Origin: a virus
Strand: one strand, 5' to 3'
Length of the DNA stretch: 50,494 nucleotides
IMG/VR virus record: IMGVR_UViG_3300025577_000014
Coordinates: 1-50,494 of that record
The first letter of the stretch is position 1; every line of letters starts with the position of its first letter. The notes below the pieces were generated by a model that worked only from the letters and a program-made list of their open reading frames with translations, made no database searches and was not told the DNA's origin. Positions 36,905 through 45,021 of the stretch are shown here, piece after piece. Made by a program: the position numbers and the translations under genes.

Positions 36905-39900
36905 ATGCCAAACTGGAAGAAACTTATAGTTAGCGGATCAGACGCAACTCTAAACACATTAAACTTATCATCAACTCCCTCTTCAACTACAGTAAATGAT
37001 ATTTTAGTACAAGATAGTAACGGGAATATATATAAAAGATCAAACCTATCACTTCAAGGTACAACAGGTCAAAAAGGACAAAAAGGTCAAACAGGTTTAC
37101 AAGGTATTACTGGTGCTCAAGGTACTATTGGTTCACAAGGTATCCAAGGTATTCAGGGTATTACTGGTGCTCAAGGTACTACAGGCCAAAAAGGTGCAAC
37201 TGGTGCCCAAGGTATACAAGGTACAACAGGTTCTCAAGGAACAACTGGTCAAAAAGGAGCAACGGGTCAAAAAGGACAAAAAGGTGAAGTTGGTGCTCAA
37301 GGTATTCAAGGTATTACAGGTAGTCAAGGTATCCAAGGTGTTCAAGGTACAACAGGAATAAACACAACAGGATTTTCAATAAATTATTTAACTGCAACTA
37401 CAAATTCAGACCCAGGCTCTGGTAATTTAAAATTTAATAGTACTGATCCTGCTACTGCTACAGCTGTTTATGTTAGTGAAACAGATTCAGATGGATTAGG
37501 TATAATAAGTTTATTAGATGAGTTAACTTCTTCTACAAATTCAAATAAATCCGTAGTAGCAATTAGACAAACTGCTAACCCACAATATTATGATACTTTC
37601 TATGTTACATCACAAACCGATAATGGTAGTTGGAGAACTTTAAGTATTACTCATATTGACAAAAATGGTTGGTCTAATTTAAATAATGGAGATAATACAT
37701 TTTTTTCAATTTCTATAAATGGTGACCAAGGTAATAAAGGTAGTACAGGTGCTACAGGTTCACAAGGAATTCAAGGAACAACAGGTACTCAAGGTATACA
37801 AGGTACAACAGGTTCTCAAGGAACAACTGGTCAAAAAGGAGCAACGGGTCAAAAAGGACAAAAAGGTGAAATAGGTGCTCAAGGTACAACGGGTACTCAA
37901 GGTATTACTGGAGTAAAAGGTGATAAAGGTGAAATTGGTGCTCAAGGTATTCAGGGTATAACTGGTTTAACAGGCCAAAAAGGTGCATTAGGTGCTCAAG
38001 GTACAACGGGCCAAAAAGGTGAAGTTGGATCTCAGGGTGCAATTGGTACTCAAGGTATTACTGGTTTAAAAGGACAAAAAGGTGAAATTGGTGCTCAAGG
38101 TACTATTGGTTCACAAGGTATTCAAGGTATTACTGGTCAAAAAGGTGCTACAGGTTCACAAGGTATTCAAGGTATAACAGGTGCAATAGGCTCTCAAGGT
38201 ACAACAGGCCAAAAAGGACAGAAAGGTGAAGTTGGGGCTCAAGGAGTACAAGGTATTCAAGGTACAACAGGTCAAAAAGGACAAAAAGGTGAAATTGGTG
38301 CACAAGGTATAATTGGTTCACAAGGTATTACAGGTACTAAAGGTGAAGAGGGTGCTCAAGGTACCACAGGAACACAAGGTATTACAGGAACAAAAGGTAC
38401 AACAGGTGCTAAAGGTGAAATTGGAGCTCAAGGAACAACAGGCCAAAAAGGTGCAACGGGTTCTCAAGGTATCCAAGGTATAACAGGTGCTACAGGTTCA
38501 CAAGGTACAACAGGACAAAAAGGTGCTACTGGTTCACAAGGTATACAAGGTATAACAGGTGCAACAGGCTCTCAAGGTACAACCGGACAAAAAGGAGCAA
38601 CAGGTTCTCAAGGTATTCAAGGTATTATCGGTACTCAAGGTACAACAGGTCAAAAAGGTGCAACAGGTTCTCAAGGTATCCAAGGTATAACAGGTGCTAC
38701 CGGTTTACAAGGTACAACAGGACAAAAAGGACAAAAAGGTGAAGTTGGTGCCCAAGGTATTACAGGCCAAAAAGGACAAAAAGGTGAAATAGGTGCTCAA
38801 GGTACAACAGGACAAAAAGGTACCACAGGTTCACAAGGTGCAACTGGACAAAAAGGACAAAAAGGTGAAATAGGTGCTCAAGGAACAGATGGTTCATTTG
38901 GTGGTGCTACATTCGATTATACATTCTCTTCAAGTACAAGTGATGCTGACCCAGGAACTGGTAAAGTAAGATTAAATTCTACAACCCAGAATACAGCAGG
39001 AAAAATGTTTATTGACTCAACTGACGATAATGCCAGTAATATAGACGATTTTTTACAATCAATAGATGCTGTTACATCTGCTATTAAGGGTCATGTTAGA
39101 TTATCAAATAGAACAGACGCTACACAATATATATTATTCAGTATATCTGATTTAACTAATAATACAGGTTGGTGGACAGTATTTATAGATGAACAAGCAT
39201 CATCTACTGCATCCCCCTTCTCAAATAATGAAGATGTAATTGTATCATTTGTTGCTACAGGTGATAGAGGAGATAAAGGTTCAACTGGTAATACAGGTTC
39301 ACAAGGTACAACAGGTCAAAAAGGTGCTACTGGTTCTCAGGGTACTACAGGTCAAAAAGGACAAAAAGGTGAAATAGGTACTCAAGGTACAACGGGTGCT
39401 AAAGGTGCTCAAGGTACAACTGGTTCACAAGGTACAACGGGACAAAAAGGTGCTACTGGTTCACAAGGTATTCAAGGTATAACAGGCCAAAAAGGTGCTA
39501 CTGGTTCTCAAGGAACAACAGGGCAAAAAGGAGCAACAGGTTCACAAGGTATCCAAGGATTTACTGGTGGTACAGGTGGACAAGGTGCTAAGGGTAATAC
39601 TGGTTCAACAGGTTTACAAGGTATTCAAGGATTTACAGGTGGCACAGGACAAAAAGGACAAACAGGTAATACAGGTTCTCAAGGTATTCAAGGTATAACA
39701 GGTAATACTGGTGCTCAAGGTCAAAAAGGACAAAAGGGTCAAAATGGTAATACAGGTTCAACTGGTTCACAAGGTATACAAGGATTTACTGGACAAAAAG
39801 GACAAAAAGGTGAAGTTGGTAATACAGGTTCAACTGGTTCACAAGGTATACAAGGATTTACGGGACAAAAAGGACAAAAAGGTCAAACAGGTGCAACAGG

Positions 39901-41305
39901 TGGAGGTGGTGCTCAAGGTACCCAAGGATTTACTGGTGGTACAGGTGGACAAGGTGCTAAAGGTGCTACTGGTTCACAAGGTATTCAAGGTATAACAGGC
40001 CAAAAAGGTGCTACTGGTTCTCAAGGAACAACAGGGCAAAAAGGAGCAACAGGTTCACAAGGTATCCAAGGATTTACTGGTGGTACAGGTGGACAAGGTG
40101 CTAAAGGTGCTACAGGTTCTCAAGGTACTACAGGCCAAAAAGGTACTACTGGTTCACAAGGTATACAAGGTATAACAGGTTCACAAGGTGGTGGTGGTGC
40201 TAAAGGTCAAAAAGGACAGAAAGGTCAAACAGGTGCAACAGGTGGAGGTGGTGCTCAAGGTACTCAAGGATTTACTGGTGGTACAGGAGGACAAGGTGCT
40301 CAAGGTACAACAGGACAAAAAGGACAAAAAGGTCAAACAGGTGCAACAGGTGGAGGTGGTGCTCAAGGTACTCAAGGATTTACTGGTTCACAAGGTGGTG
40401 GTGGTGCTCAAGGTACAACCGGACAAAAGGGTGCTACAGGTCAAAAAGGTGCTACAGGTTCTCAGGGAACAACAGGACAAAAAGGTGCTACTGGTTCACA
40501 AGGTATACAAGGTATAACAGGTTCACAAGGTGGAGGTGGTTCTAAGGGATCAACAGGTTCACAAGGTATTCAAGGTTTTACTGGTTCACAAGGTGGTGGT
40601 GGTTCTAAGGGATCAACAGGTTCACAAGGTACAACAGGCCAAAAAGGTGCTACAGGTTCAAATGCTGGTATAACAACATATCAAAACGCAGGTAATCATA
40701 GAATAATTACAGGAACCTCTTCCAATTCCATAATTTCTGGTGAAAGTAATTTAACATTTAATGGAACTAATTTAGTTTTAGATGGTATCTTAGAGGTGGA
40801 GGATTCAGGAGATCGTGGTCTTTTAGTTTCACCTTCAACAGGAACCTTCAGAATAGGAGATATAGATGAAGTAGGAGGTGGTGCTTATATTAATGGGGAT
40901 GGTGATGATATTTTTATATTAAATGGTGGGAATAATAAATTTGAATTTGGTGGTACAGGTACATTAACAGCAGCAGCGGATATAATAGCATATGGATCTC
41001 CATCAGATATCAGATTAAAAGAAAATATTAAACCTATTGAGTTAGCTTTAGAAAAAGCAATGAAACTTCAAGGTGTTACTTTTGATTGGAAAGAAAGTGA
41101 TAGCATATTAAAATTAAAAGAAGATGTAGGGTTTATAGCTCAGGATGTACAGAAAGTAATACCAGAACTTGTAAGAGAAAATGAAAATGGTATGCTATCA
41201 ATGAGACATCAAGGTATAGCACCTATACTTCTTGAGGCAATAAAAGAATTAAAACTAGAAATAGATTCACTAAAAAATAAAATAAAAGTTTTAGAATCAA
41301 AATAA
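36905..41305 (+). CDS. Collagen-like tail fibre with S74 chaperone (1466 aa)
   Basis: The N-terminus MPNWKKLIVSGSDATLNTL is shared with the fibres at 27612 and 30208. Gly-X-Y runs lie at about residues 49-152, 279-660 and 792-1253. They are rich in Gln-Lys and Thr (GTTGQKGATGSQG) and chemically distinct from the Leu-Gln type of the 1907-aa fibre. Two copies of the beta domain lie between the runs (about 153-278 and 661-791). The head region is about 1254-1366. The C-terminal 100 residues are an S74 intramolecular chaperone: SDIRLKENIKPI with Ser1367 and Lys1372, GFIAQDVQKVIPEL, then a coiled coil. Expected to form a self-trimerising fibre whose chaperone is clipped off. Confidence 0.85.
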   Translation: MPNWKKLIVSGSDATLNTLNLSSTPSSTTVNDILVQDSNGNIYKRSNLSLQGTTGQKGQKGQTGLQGITGAQGTIGSQGIQGIQGITGAQGTTGQKGATGAQGIQGTTGSQGTTGQKGATGQKGQKGEVGAQGIQGITGSQGIQGVQGTTGINTTGFSINYLTATTNSDPGSGNLKFNSTDPATATAVYVSETDSDGLGIISLLDELTSSTNSNKSVVAIRQTANPQYYDTFYVTSQTDNGSWRTLSITHIDKNGWSNLNNGDNTFFSISINGDQGNKGSTGATGSQGIQGTTGTQGIQGTTGSQGTTGQKGATGQKGQKGEIGAQGTTGTQGITGVKGDKGEIGAQGIQGITGLTGQKGALGAQGTTGQKGEVGSQGAIGTQGITGLKGQKGEIGAQGTIGSQGIQGITGQKGATGSQGIQGITGAIGSQGTTGQKGQKGEVGAQGVQGIQGTTGQKGQKGEIGAQGIIGSQGITGTKGEEGAQGTTGTQGITGTKGTTGAKGEIGAQGTTGQKGATGSQGIQGITGATGSQGTTGQKGATGSQGIQGITGATGSQGTTGQKGATGSQGIQGIIGTQGTTGQKGATGSQGIQGITGATGLQGTTGQKGQKGEVGAQGITGQKGQKGEIGAQGTTGQKGTTGSQGATGQKGQKGEIGAQGTDGSFGGATFDYTFSSSTSDADPGTGKVRLNSTTQNTAGKMFIDSTDDNASNIDDFLQSIDAVTSAIKGHVRLSNRTDATQYILFSISDLTNNTGWWTVFIDEQASSTASPFSNNEDVIVSFVATGDRGDKGSTGNTGSQGTTGQKGATGSQGTTGQKGQKGEIGTQGTTGAKGAQGTTGSQGTTGQKGATGSQGIQGITGQKGATGSQGTTGQKGATGSQGIQGFTGGTGGQGAKGNTGSTGLQGIQGFTGGTGQKGQTGNTGSQGIQGITGNTGAQGQKGQKGQNGNTGSTGSQGIQGFTGQKGQKGEVGNTGSTGSQGIQGFTGQKGQKGQTGATGGGGAQGTQGFTGGTGGQGAKGATGSQGIQGITGQKGATGSQGTTGQKGATGSQGIQGFTGGTGGQGAKGATGSQGTTGQKGTTGSQGIQGITGSQGGGGAKGQKGQKGQTGATGGGGAQGTQGFTGGTGGQGAQGTTGQKGQKGQTGATGGGGAQGTQGFTGSQGGGGAQGTTGQKGATGQKGATGSQGTTGQKGATGSQGIQGITGSQGGGGSKGSTGSQGIQGFTGSQGGGGSKGSTGSQGTTGQKGATGSNAGITTYQNAGNHRIITGTSSNSIISGESNLTFNGTNLVLDGILEVEDSGDRGLLVSPSTGTFRIGDIDEVGGGAYINGDGDDIFILNGGNNKFEFGGTGTLTAAADIIAYGSPSDIRLKENIKPIELALEKAMKLQGVTFDWKESDSILKLKEDVGFIAQDVQKVIPELVRENENGMLSMRHQGIAPILLEAIKELKLEIDSLKNKIKVLESK
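39446..40104 (+). repeat. Exact 146-nt direct repeat inside the 1466-aa fibre gene
   Basis: Bases 39446-39591 recur at 39959-40104, an offset of 513 bases (57 Gly-X-Y triplets). The length far exceeds what coding constraint on Gly-X-Y alone would give, because synonymous positions are identical too. Points to recent duplication or gene-conversion within the rod. Confidence 0.7.
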
Positions 41306-41368
41306 ATTTGGTATAGCCAAAAATCTTTATTATATTATAATAACATGAAATTAAACTCATGAATTTTA

Positions 41369-42403
41369 ATGATAAATAATTTAGCCAAAATAGTTTTAGA
41401 TAATGGAGGAACAATAACTCCTCTTATAATACCAAGTGAATTAACAGATGGTACTGGTCTTTGCAATGTTTCTGTTTTTATAGATGATAATGGGGATATA
41501 TTAGCCAACATTAGACATGTTCATTATACCTTATACCATGCAGAATTTAACCAAAATTTTTATTGTAAATGGGGATGTTTAGCTTATCTAAACCCTGAAG
41601 ATGATGTTCATTTAATAACAGGAAATTACTTATGTAAATTAAATGATGATACTTTAGAGGTAGAATCATACCAAAAAGTAGATACATCTAAAAATGATAT
41701 TCCTCCCATATGGGATTTCCATGGTTTAGAAGATGCTAGAGTAATGCGATGGGATAGTAAATTTTATATATGTGGTGTAAGAAGAGATGTAAAACCCAAT
41801 GGTGAAGGTAGAATGGAACTTTGTGAGATAGATTGGACTAAAGACCACGCCATAGAACTAACTAGAGATAGAGTTGACCCACCAACAAAAGATACTTATT
41901 TAGAAAAAAATTGGATGCCTGTTATGGATATGCCTTTTCATTTTGTTAGGTGGTCTAATCCGGTTGAGGTAGTTAAAGTAAATTTAAAAGATAAATATAA
42001 AGAAGCAGTATTAAAGGGTATTTTAAATAAAGTATCTAGTACAACAGTTATTAATAAAAAAGAAAAATTTAATGGACCATTAGGTATTAGAGGTAGTTCT
42101 CAAGTTATACCTTTTGGTAATGGAGGCGATAGAATATGTATAACACATGAGGTAGATTTTTTTCACCACCCTGGGGGGCATAAGGATGCTCATTATTATC
42201 ATAGGTTTCTAATTTGGGATAAAGATTGGAATTTAAAATCAATATCTAAGATATTTAAATTTATGGATGCTATGGTAGAGTTTAATACTGGATTAGCAAT
42301 TAAAAATGATAATTTTATTATAACATATGGATTTCAGGATAATGCGGCATATGCTTTAAAAATGCCTGTAAATTTATTAGATAAATTAGAATGGGAAGAA
42401 TGA
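41369..42403 (+). CDS. GH130-like five-bladed beta-propeller protein (344 aa)
   Basis: Signature segments: DFHGLEDARVMRWDSKFYIC (about residues 112-131), the position of the Glu-Asp-X-Arg motif in GH130-type mannoside phosphorylases and related glycosidases; EKNWMPV (about 180), FVRWSNPVEVV (about 193), GIRGSSQVIPFG and EVDFFHHPGGHKDAHYY. These fit the five-bladed propeller of GH130/GH43-like enzymes. Known family enzymes act on mannosides; the substrate here is unknown. It lies next to a TPR-like gene and behind the fibres, so glycan trimming or sugar decoration of the virion or host surface is a reasonable inference. Preceded by two tiny frames at 41345 and 41360. Confidence 0.55.
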   Translation: MINNLAKIVLDNGGTITPLIIPSELTDGTGLCNVSVFIDDNGDILANIRHVHYTLYHAEFNQNFYCKWGCLAYLNPEDDVHLITGNYLCKLNDDTLEVESYQKVDTSKNDIPPIWDFHGLEDARVMRWDSKFYICGVRRDVKPNGEGRMELCEIDWTKDHAIELTRDRVDPPTKDTYLEKNWMPVMDMPFHFVRWSNPVEVVKVNLKDKYKEAVLKGILNKVSSTTVINKKEKFNGPLGIRGSSQVIPFGNGGDRICITHEVDFFHHPGGHKDAHYYHRFLIWDKDWNLKSISKIFKFMDAMVEFNTGLAIKNDNFIITYGFQDNAAYALKMPVNLLDKLEWEE

Positions 42404-42972
42404 AAGAATTACAAAAACAATTACATAATTACATTCAAACACCTCAAGACGCATATATAAATGCTAAGTTAGGTGAAGAATATGAAAAAATAGGACAGGG
42501 AGCAGCAGCACATTCTTACTTTTTAAGAGCAGCTGAACTGTTACATGATAGTGACCCTAAAATGGCTTATAATTGTTTTCTAAAAACGTGGAAGCAATTA
42601 AATATAACTACAAGAAGACTTGAGTGGGAACAAGGACAACTCCAAGCTGCTATTGCCTATGCACCTAATAGACCCGAAGCTTATTATCATTTAAGTATAT
42701 GGCATAGCAATAGAAAAGAATGGATGATATCTTATATGTACGCCTGTTTAGGTAAAGATAATATTAAAGAAAATACTCCATTAACCTATGACATAGGATA
42801 CCCGGGTGACTTTGTGTTTGATTTTCAAAAAGCATTTACAGGGTGGTATATAGGTAAAAGAGATCAATCTAAATCTTTATTTTTAGAATTAGGAAAATTA
42901 AAAGATATACCACAAAATTTTAAAGAAATAATCTCTGAAAATATTAGAGATTTTGGTTTACAATATTTATAA
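42391..42972 (+). CDS. TPR-like helical protein (193 aa)
   Basis: Overlaps the propeller gene by 13 bases. The helix-turn-helix pairs have TPR spacing: AKLGEEYEKIGQGAAAHSYF, DPKMAYNCFLKTWKQ, YAPNRPEAYYHLSIWHSNRK. Residues about 130-165 (TYDIGYPGDFVFDFQKAFTG) resemble the segment following TPR units in phage glycosyltransferase-associated proteins. There is no catalytic domain in itself, so it may serve as a scaffold for the propeller protein. Met4 (ATGAAAGAA) is an alternative start. Its last codons overlap a copy of the late box. Confidence 0.5.
   Translation: MGRMKELQKQLHNYIQTPQDAYINAKLGEEYEKIGQGAAAHSYFLRAAELLHDSDPKMAYNCFLKTWKQLNITTRRLEWEQGQLQAAIAYAPNRPEAYYHLSIWHSNRKEWMISYMYACLGKDNIKENTPLTYDIGYPGDFVFDFQKAFTGWYIGKRDQSKSLFLELGKLKDIPQNFKEIISENIRDFGLQYL
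42963..42972 (+). promoter_or_regulatory. Putative late promoter box (ATATTTATAA) overlapping a stop codon
   Basis: The box forms the last codons and stop of the TPR-like gene and lies 15 bases before the ATG at 42988. The next gene is a structural protein, which fits late expression. Confidence 0.38.
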
Positions 42973-42987
42973 TAAAAATATATAAGC

Positions 42988-43386
42988 ATGCCATTACCAT
43001 CATTAGGACCCATAAGCGGAAGCCAAATCTCAGCTGAATTAGGAACAGCATCAACTAATATATCACTAGGTGGAATGGCAGATTCCGCAAGTTTTACAGC
43101 ACCAGATGCATATAGTGACTTTTATGGGTATTCTAACTTAACTTCTTATACAGGAGGCGCATTCCAAACCGGAACCAAATTTATATGTAATTCAACTTTA
43201 AATGTAACATATTATCATGATGGGAGTGGAAATATTCCAACAGTTGGTGATACCATTTATACTAACAGTGGGGGAACTACTGTTATAGGAGGAGGAAATG
43301 CTGGGTATAATAGAACAAATCAGTTTGGTTATCTTCGTACTAACTCTTCGGGAGTTGTAACTAATACTTACCTTTGCGGTCTCTAA
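42988..43386 (+). CDS. Small fibre-tip-like virion protein (132 aa)
   Basis: The N-terminus (LPSLGPISGSQISAELGTAS) and the segment PDAYSDFYGYSNLTS follow a pattern common in small phage virion proteins (SGSQI..ELG ... S.FYGY). The C-terminal 65 residues (LNVTYYHDGSG, PTVGDTIYTNSGGTTVIGGG) are a beta domain that I associate with fibre tips of Bacteroidetes phages. It is the last structural gene before the replication genes. Probably a receptor-contacting or tail-tip protein. Confidence 0.55.
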   Translation: MPLPSLGPISGSQISAELGTASTNISLGGMADSASFTAPDAYSDFYGYSNLTSYTGGAFQTGTKFICNSTLNVTYYHDGSGNIPTVGDTIYTNSGGTTVIGGGNAGYNRTNQFGYLRTNSSGVVTNTYLCGL

Positions 43387-43395
43387 CATATATAT

Positions 43396-43878
43396 ATGAA
43401 TTGGATATACAAACAACATGAAATAAATGATATCACTCAATTCCCAGATAAGACCTTTGGTTTTGTTTATATAACAACACATAAACCTACGGGTAAATCT
43501 TATATTGGAAAGAAAGTATTATTTCATAATCAAAAGAAAAAACTAGGTAAGAAAGAACTTGCTGCTCTAACGGGGGTAGTTGGTAGACGACCTTCATATA
43601 AACTAATAGTCAAAGAATCAGATTGGCTTAAATACTATGGTTCCCAAAAAGATATTAAAAAATTATTAGTTGAAGGTAAAAAAGATGAATTTGAGCGTAC
43701 CATTTTGAAATGTGTAGAGACTAAAAAACAACTTACCTATTTTGAAATTAAATACCAAATGTTATATCAAGTCCTAGAAAAACCAGATGAATTCTTTAAT
43801 GATAATATTCTAGGTAAATTCTTTACAAAAGATTTAGCGGACATAAAATTCGAAGATCTCGTGGTTGAGCGAAAATAA
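43396..43878 (+). CDS. GIY-YIG endonuclease-like protein (160 aa)
   Basis: Residues about 22-38 contain FGFVYITTHKPTGKSYIGKK, a clear GIY-YIG motif pair (Val-Tyr ... Tyr-Ile-Gly-Lys-Lys). Then comes a WLKYYGSQKDIKKLL segment with conserved Trp and Tyr, and a Glu in QLTYFEIKYQM that matches the catalytic Glu of the family. Such free-standing GIY-YIG proteins in T4-like phages are either homing nucleases or host-DNA nucleases. There is no DNA-binding zinc finger or NUMOD repeat. It sits at the border between virion and replication genes. Confidence 0.68.
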   Translation: MNWIYKQHEINDITQFPDKTFGFVYITTHKPTGKSYIGKKVLFHNQKKKLGKKELAALTGVVGRRPSYKLIVKESDWLKYYGSQKDIKKLLVEGKKDEFERTILKCVETKKQLTYFEIKYQMLYQVLEKPDEFFNDNILGKFFTKDLADIKFEDLVVERK

Positions 43879-43896
43879 GTTCGTATATTATATGGT

Positions 43897-45021
43897 ATGA
43901 GTAAAAAAGTATCAGTAATAGGAAAAGGTACAGCAGGTTGTATAACTGCTCTTGATATGTCAAATTCTGGTTACGAAGTTGATTGGTATCATGATTCATC
44001 CATATCCGCAGCTTCTGTAGGTGAAGGAGCAGATATGGAATTTTGTAGATTTTTAGATAAACATACTGATTTAAATTATAATAACCTAGATAGAATTGAT
44101 GGGTATTATAAAGAGGGAATTATTAAAGATAATTGGGGGAATCAAAATTTTACACATTGGTTTAATTTAGGGACTATGTCTTTACATTTTAATTCAAATA
44201 AATTTCAAAACCTTATATTTGAAAATTTAAAATATAAAGTTAATATAATAGACCAACATGTTTCTTCTAAATCCCTTAATAGTGATTATACTATAGATTG
44301 TAGTGGAACACCTATAATTAATAATGAATTTGAATTAGCCAAATACATACCAGTTAACTCTGCTTATATTAGACAGTGTAGTTGGGATTACCCACAATTT
44401 AAATCTACTTTAGCTATTGCTCGTCCTTATGGGTGGGTTTTTTGTATTCCACTTAAAAATAGATGCTCAATAGGATATTTATTCAATAGTAATATAACTA
44501 CAGTAGATGAAATAAGTGAAGATTGGGAACGTATTATCCATGATTATAGTTTAGTTTTAACTAATTATAGTACTCCAAAACTAATAAACTTTTCTAATTA
44601 TTATAGAAAAGAAAATTTTACAGATAAAATATCATATAATGGTAATGCCTCATTTTTTCTAGAACCTATGGAGGCAACTTCTGTTAATATTATTATTAAA
44701 AATAACCAATTAACTAAAGGAATAATCGAAGGCCATTTTGAAACGGATACACATAATAAATCATATACCAATTTTTTAAAAGAAACTCAAGACATGATTA
44801 TGTTACATTATTTAGCTGGTAGTAAATGGAAAAATGAATTTTGGGATATGGCAACATCTAAAGCACAGGATTGTTGGAAAGAATCATTTAAAAATTACCC
44901 CAAATCTCACTTAATTACTAAAGATCAAATTCACTATTCTACATGGAACGCCGATTCCTTTAAGCAAAATTTAACGGGACTAGATTTATATAAAGTTTTA
45001 ACTCAATTACAAAATGGTTAA
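43897..45021 (+). CDS. Flavin-dependent (tryptophan-type) halogenase-like protein (374 aa)
   Basis: The N-terminal Rossmann motif is GKGTAG at residues 9-14 (usual GxGxxG), followed by VGEGADMEF at 41-49, where family members have VGE(A/S)T. Lys72 in YYKEGIIKDNW (70-80) falls where the catalytic Lys lies in halogenases, and Trp80 is kept. Residues 179-185 are GWVFCIP, corresponding to the diagnostic W-x-W-x-I-P but with Phe182 for the second Trp. FLEPMEATSV (254-263) matches the flavin-binding (D/E)P(L/M)E(S/A)T segment. It is shorter than bacterial tryptophan halogenases. Members use FADH2, O2 and halide to form hypohalous acid; halogenases are known in marine phages. Substrate unknown. Overlaps the primase gene by eight bases. 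Confidence 0.65.
   Translation: MSKKVSVIGKGTAGCITALDMSNSGYEVDWYHDSSISAASVGEGADMEFCRFLDKHTDLNYNNLDRIDGYYKEGIIKDNWGNQNFTHWFNLGTMSLHFNSNKFQNLIFENLKYKVNIIDQHVSSKSLNSDYTIDCSGTPIINNEFELAKYIPVNSAYIRQCSWDYPQFKSTLAIARPYGWVFCIPLKNRCSIGYLFNSNITTVDEISEDWERIIHDYSLVLTNYSTPKLINFSNYYRKENFTDKISYNGNASFFLEPMEATSVNIIIKNNQLTKGIIEGHFETDTHNKSYTNFLKETQDMIMLHYLAGSKWKNEFWDMATSKAQDCWKESFKNYPKSHLITKDQIHYSTWNADSFKQNLTGLDLYKVLTQLQNG

Noticed and set aside
32288-40517. Alternate + strand frames full of Lys-Val-Tyr or Val-Leu-Lys repeats
   Set aside because: Frame-shifted readings of the same Gly-X-Y DNA repeats (for example at 32288, 37113, 39495, 39711, 40188); no independent start context.
43879-43896. tcgtatattatatgg before the halogenase as another copy of the 56-nt promoter leader
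   Set aside because: Only the short gtatatt core matches; the -33 element spacing and the downstream hairpin are missing.
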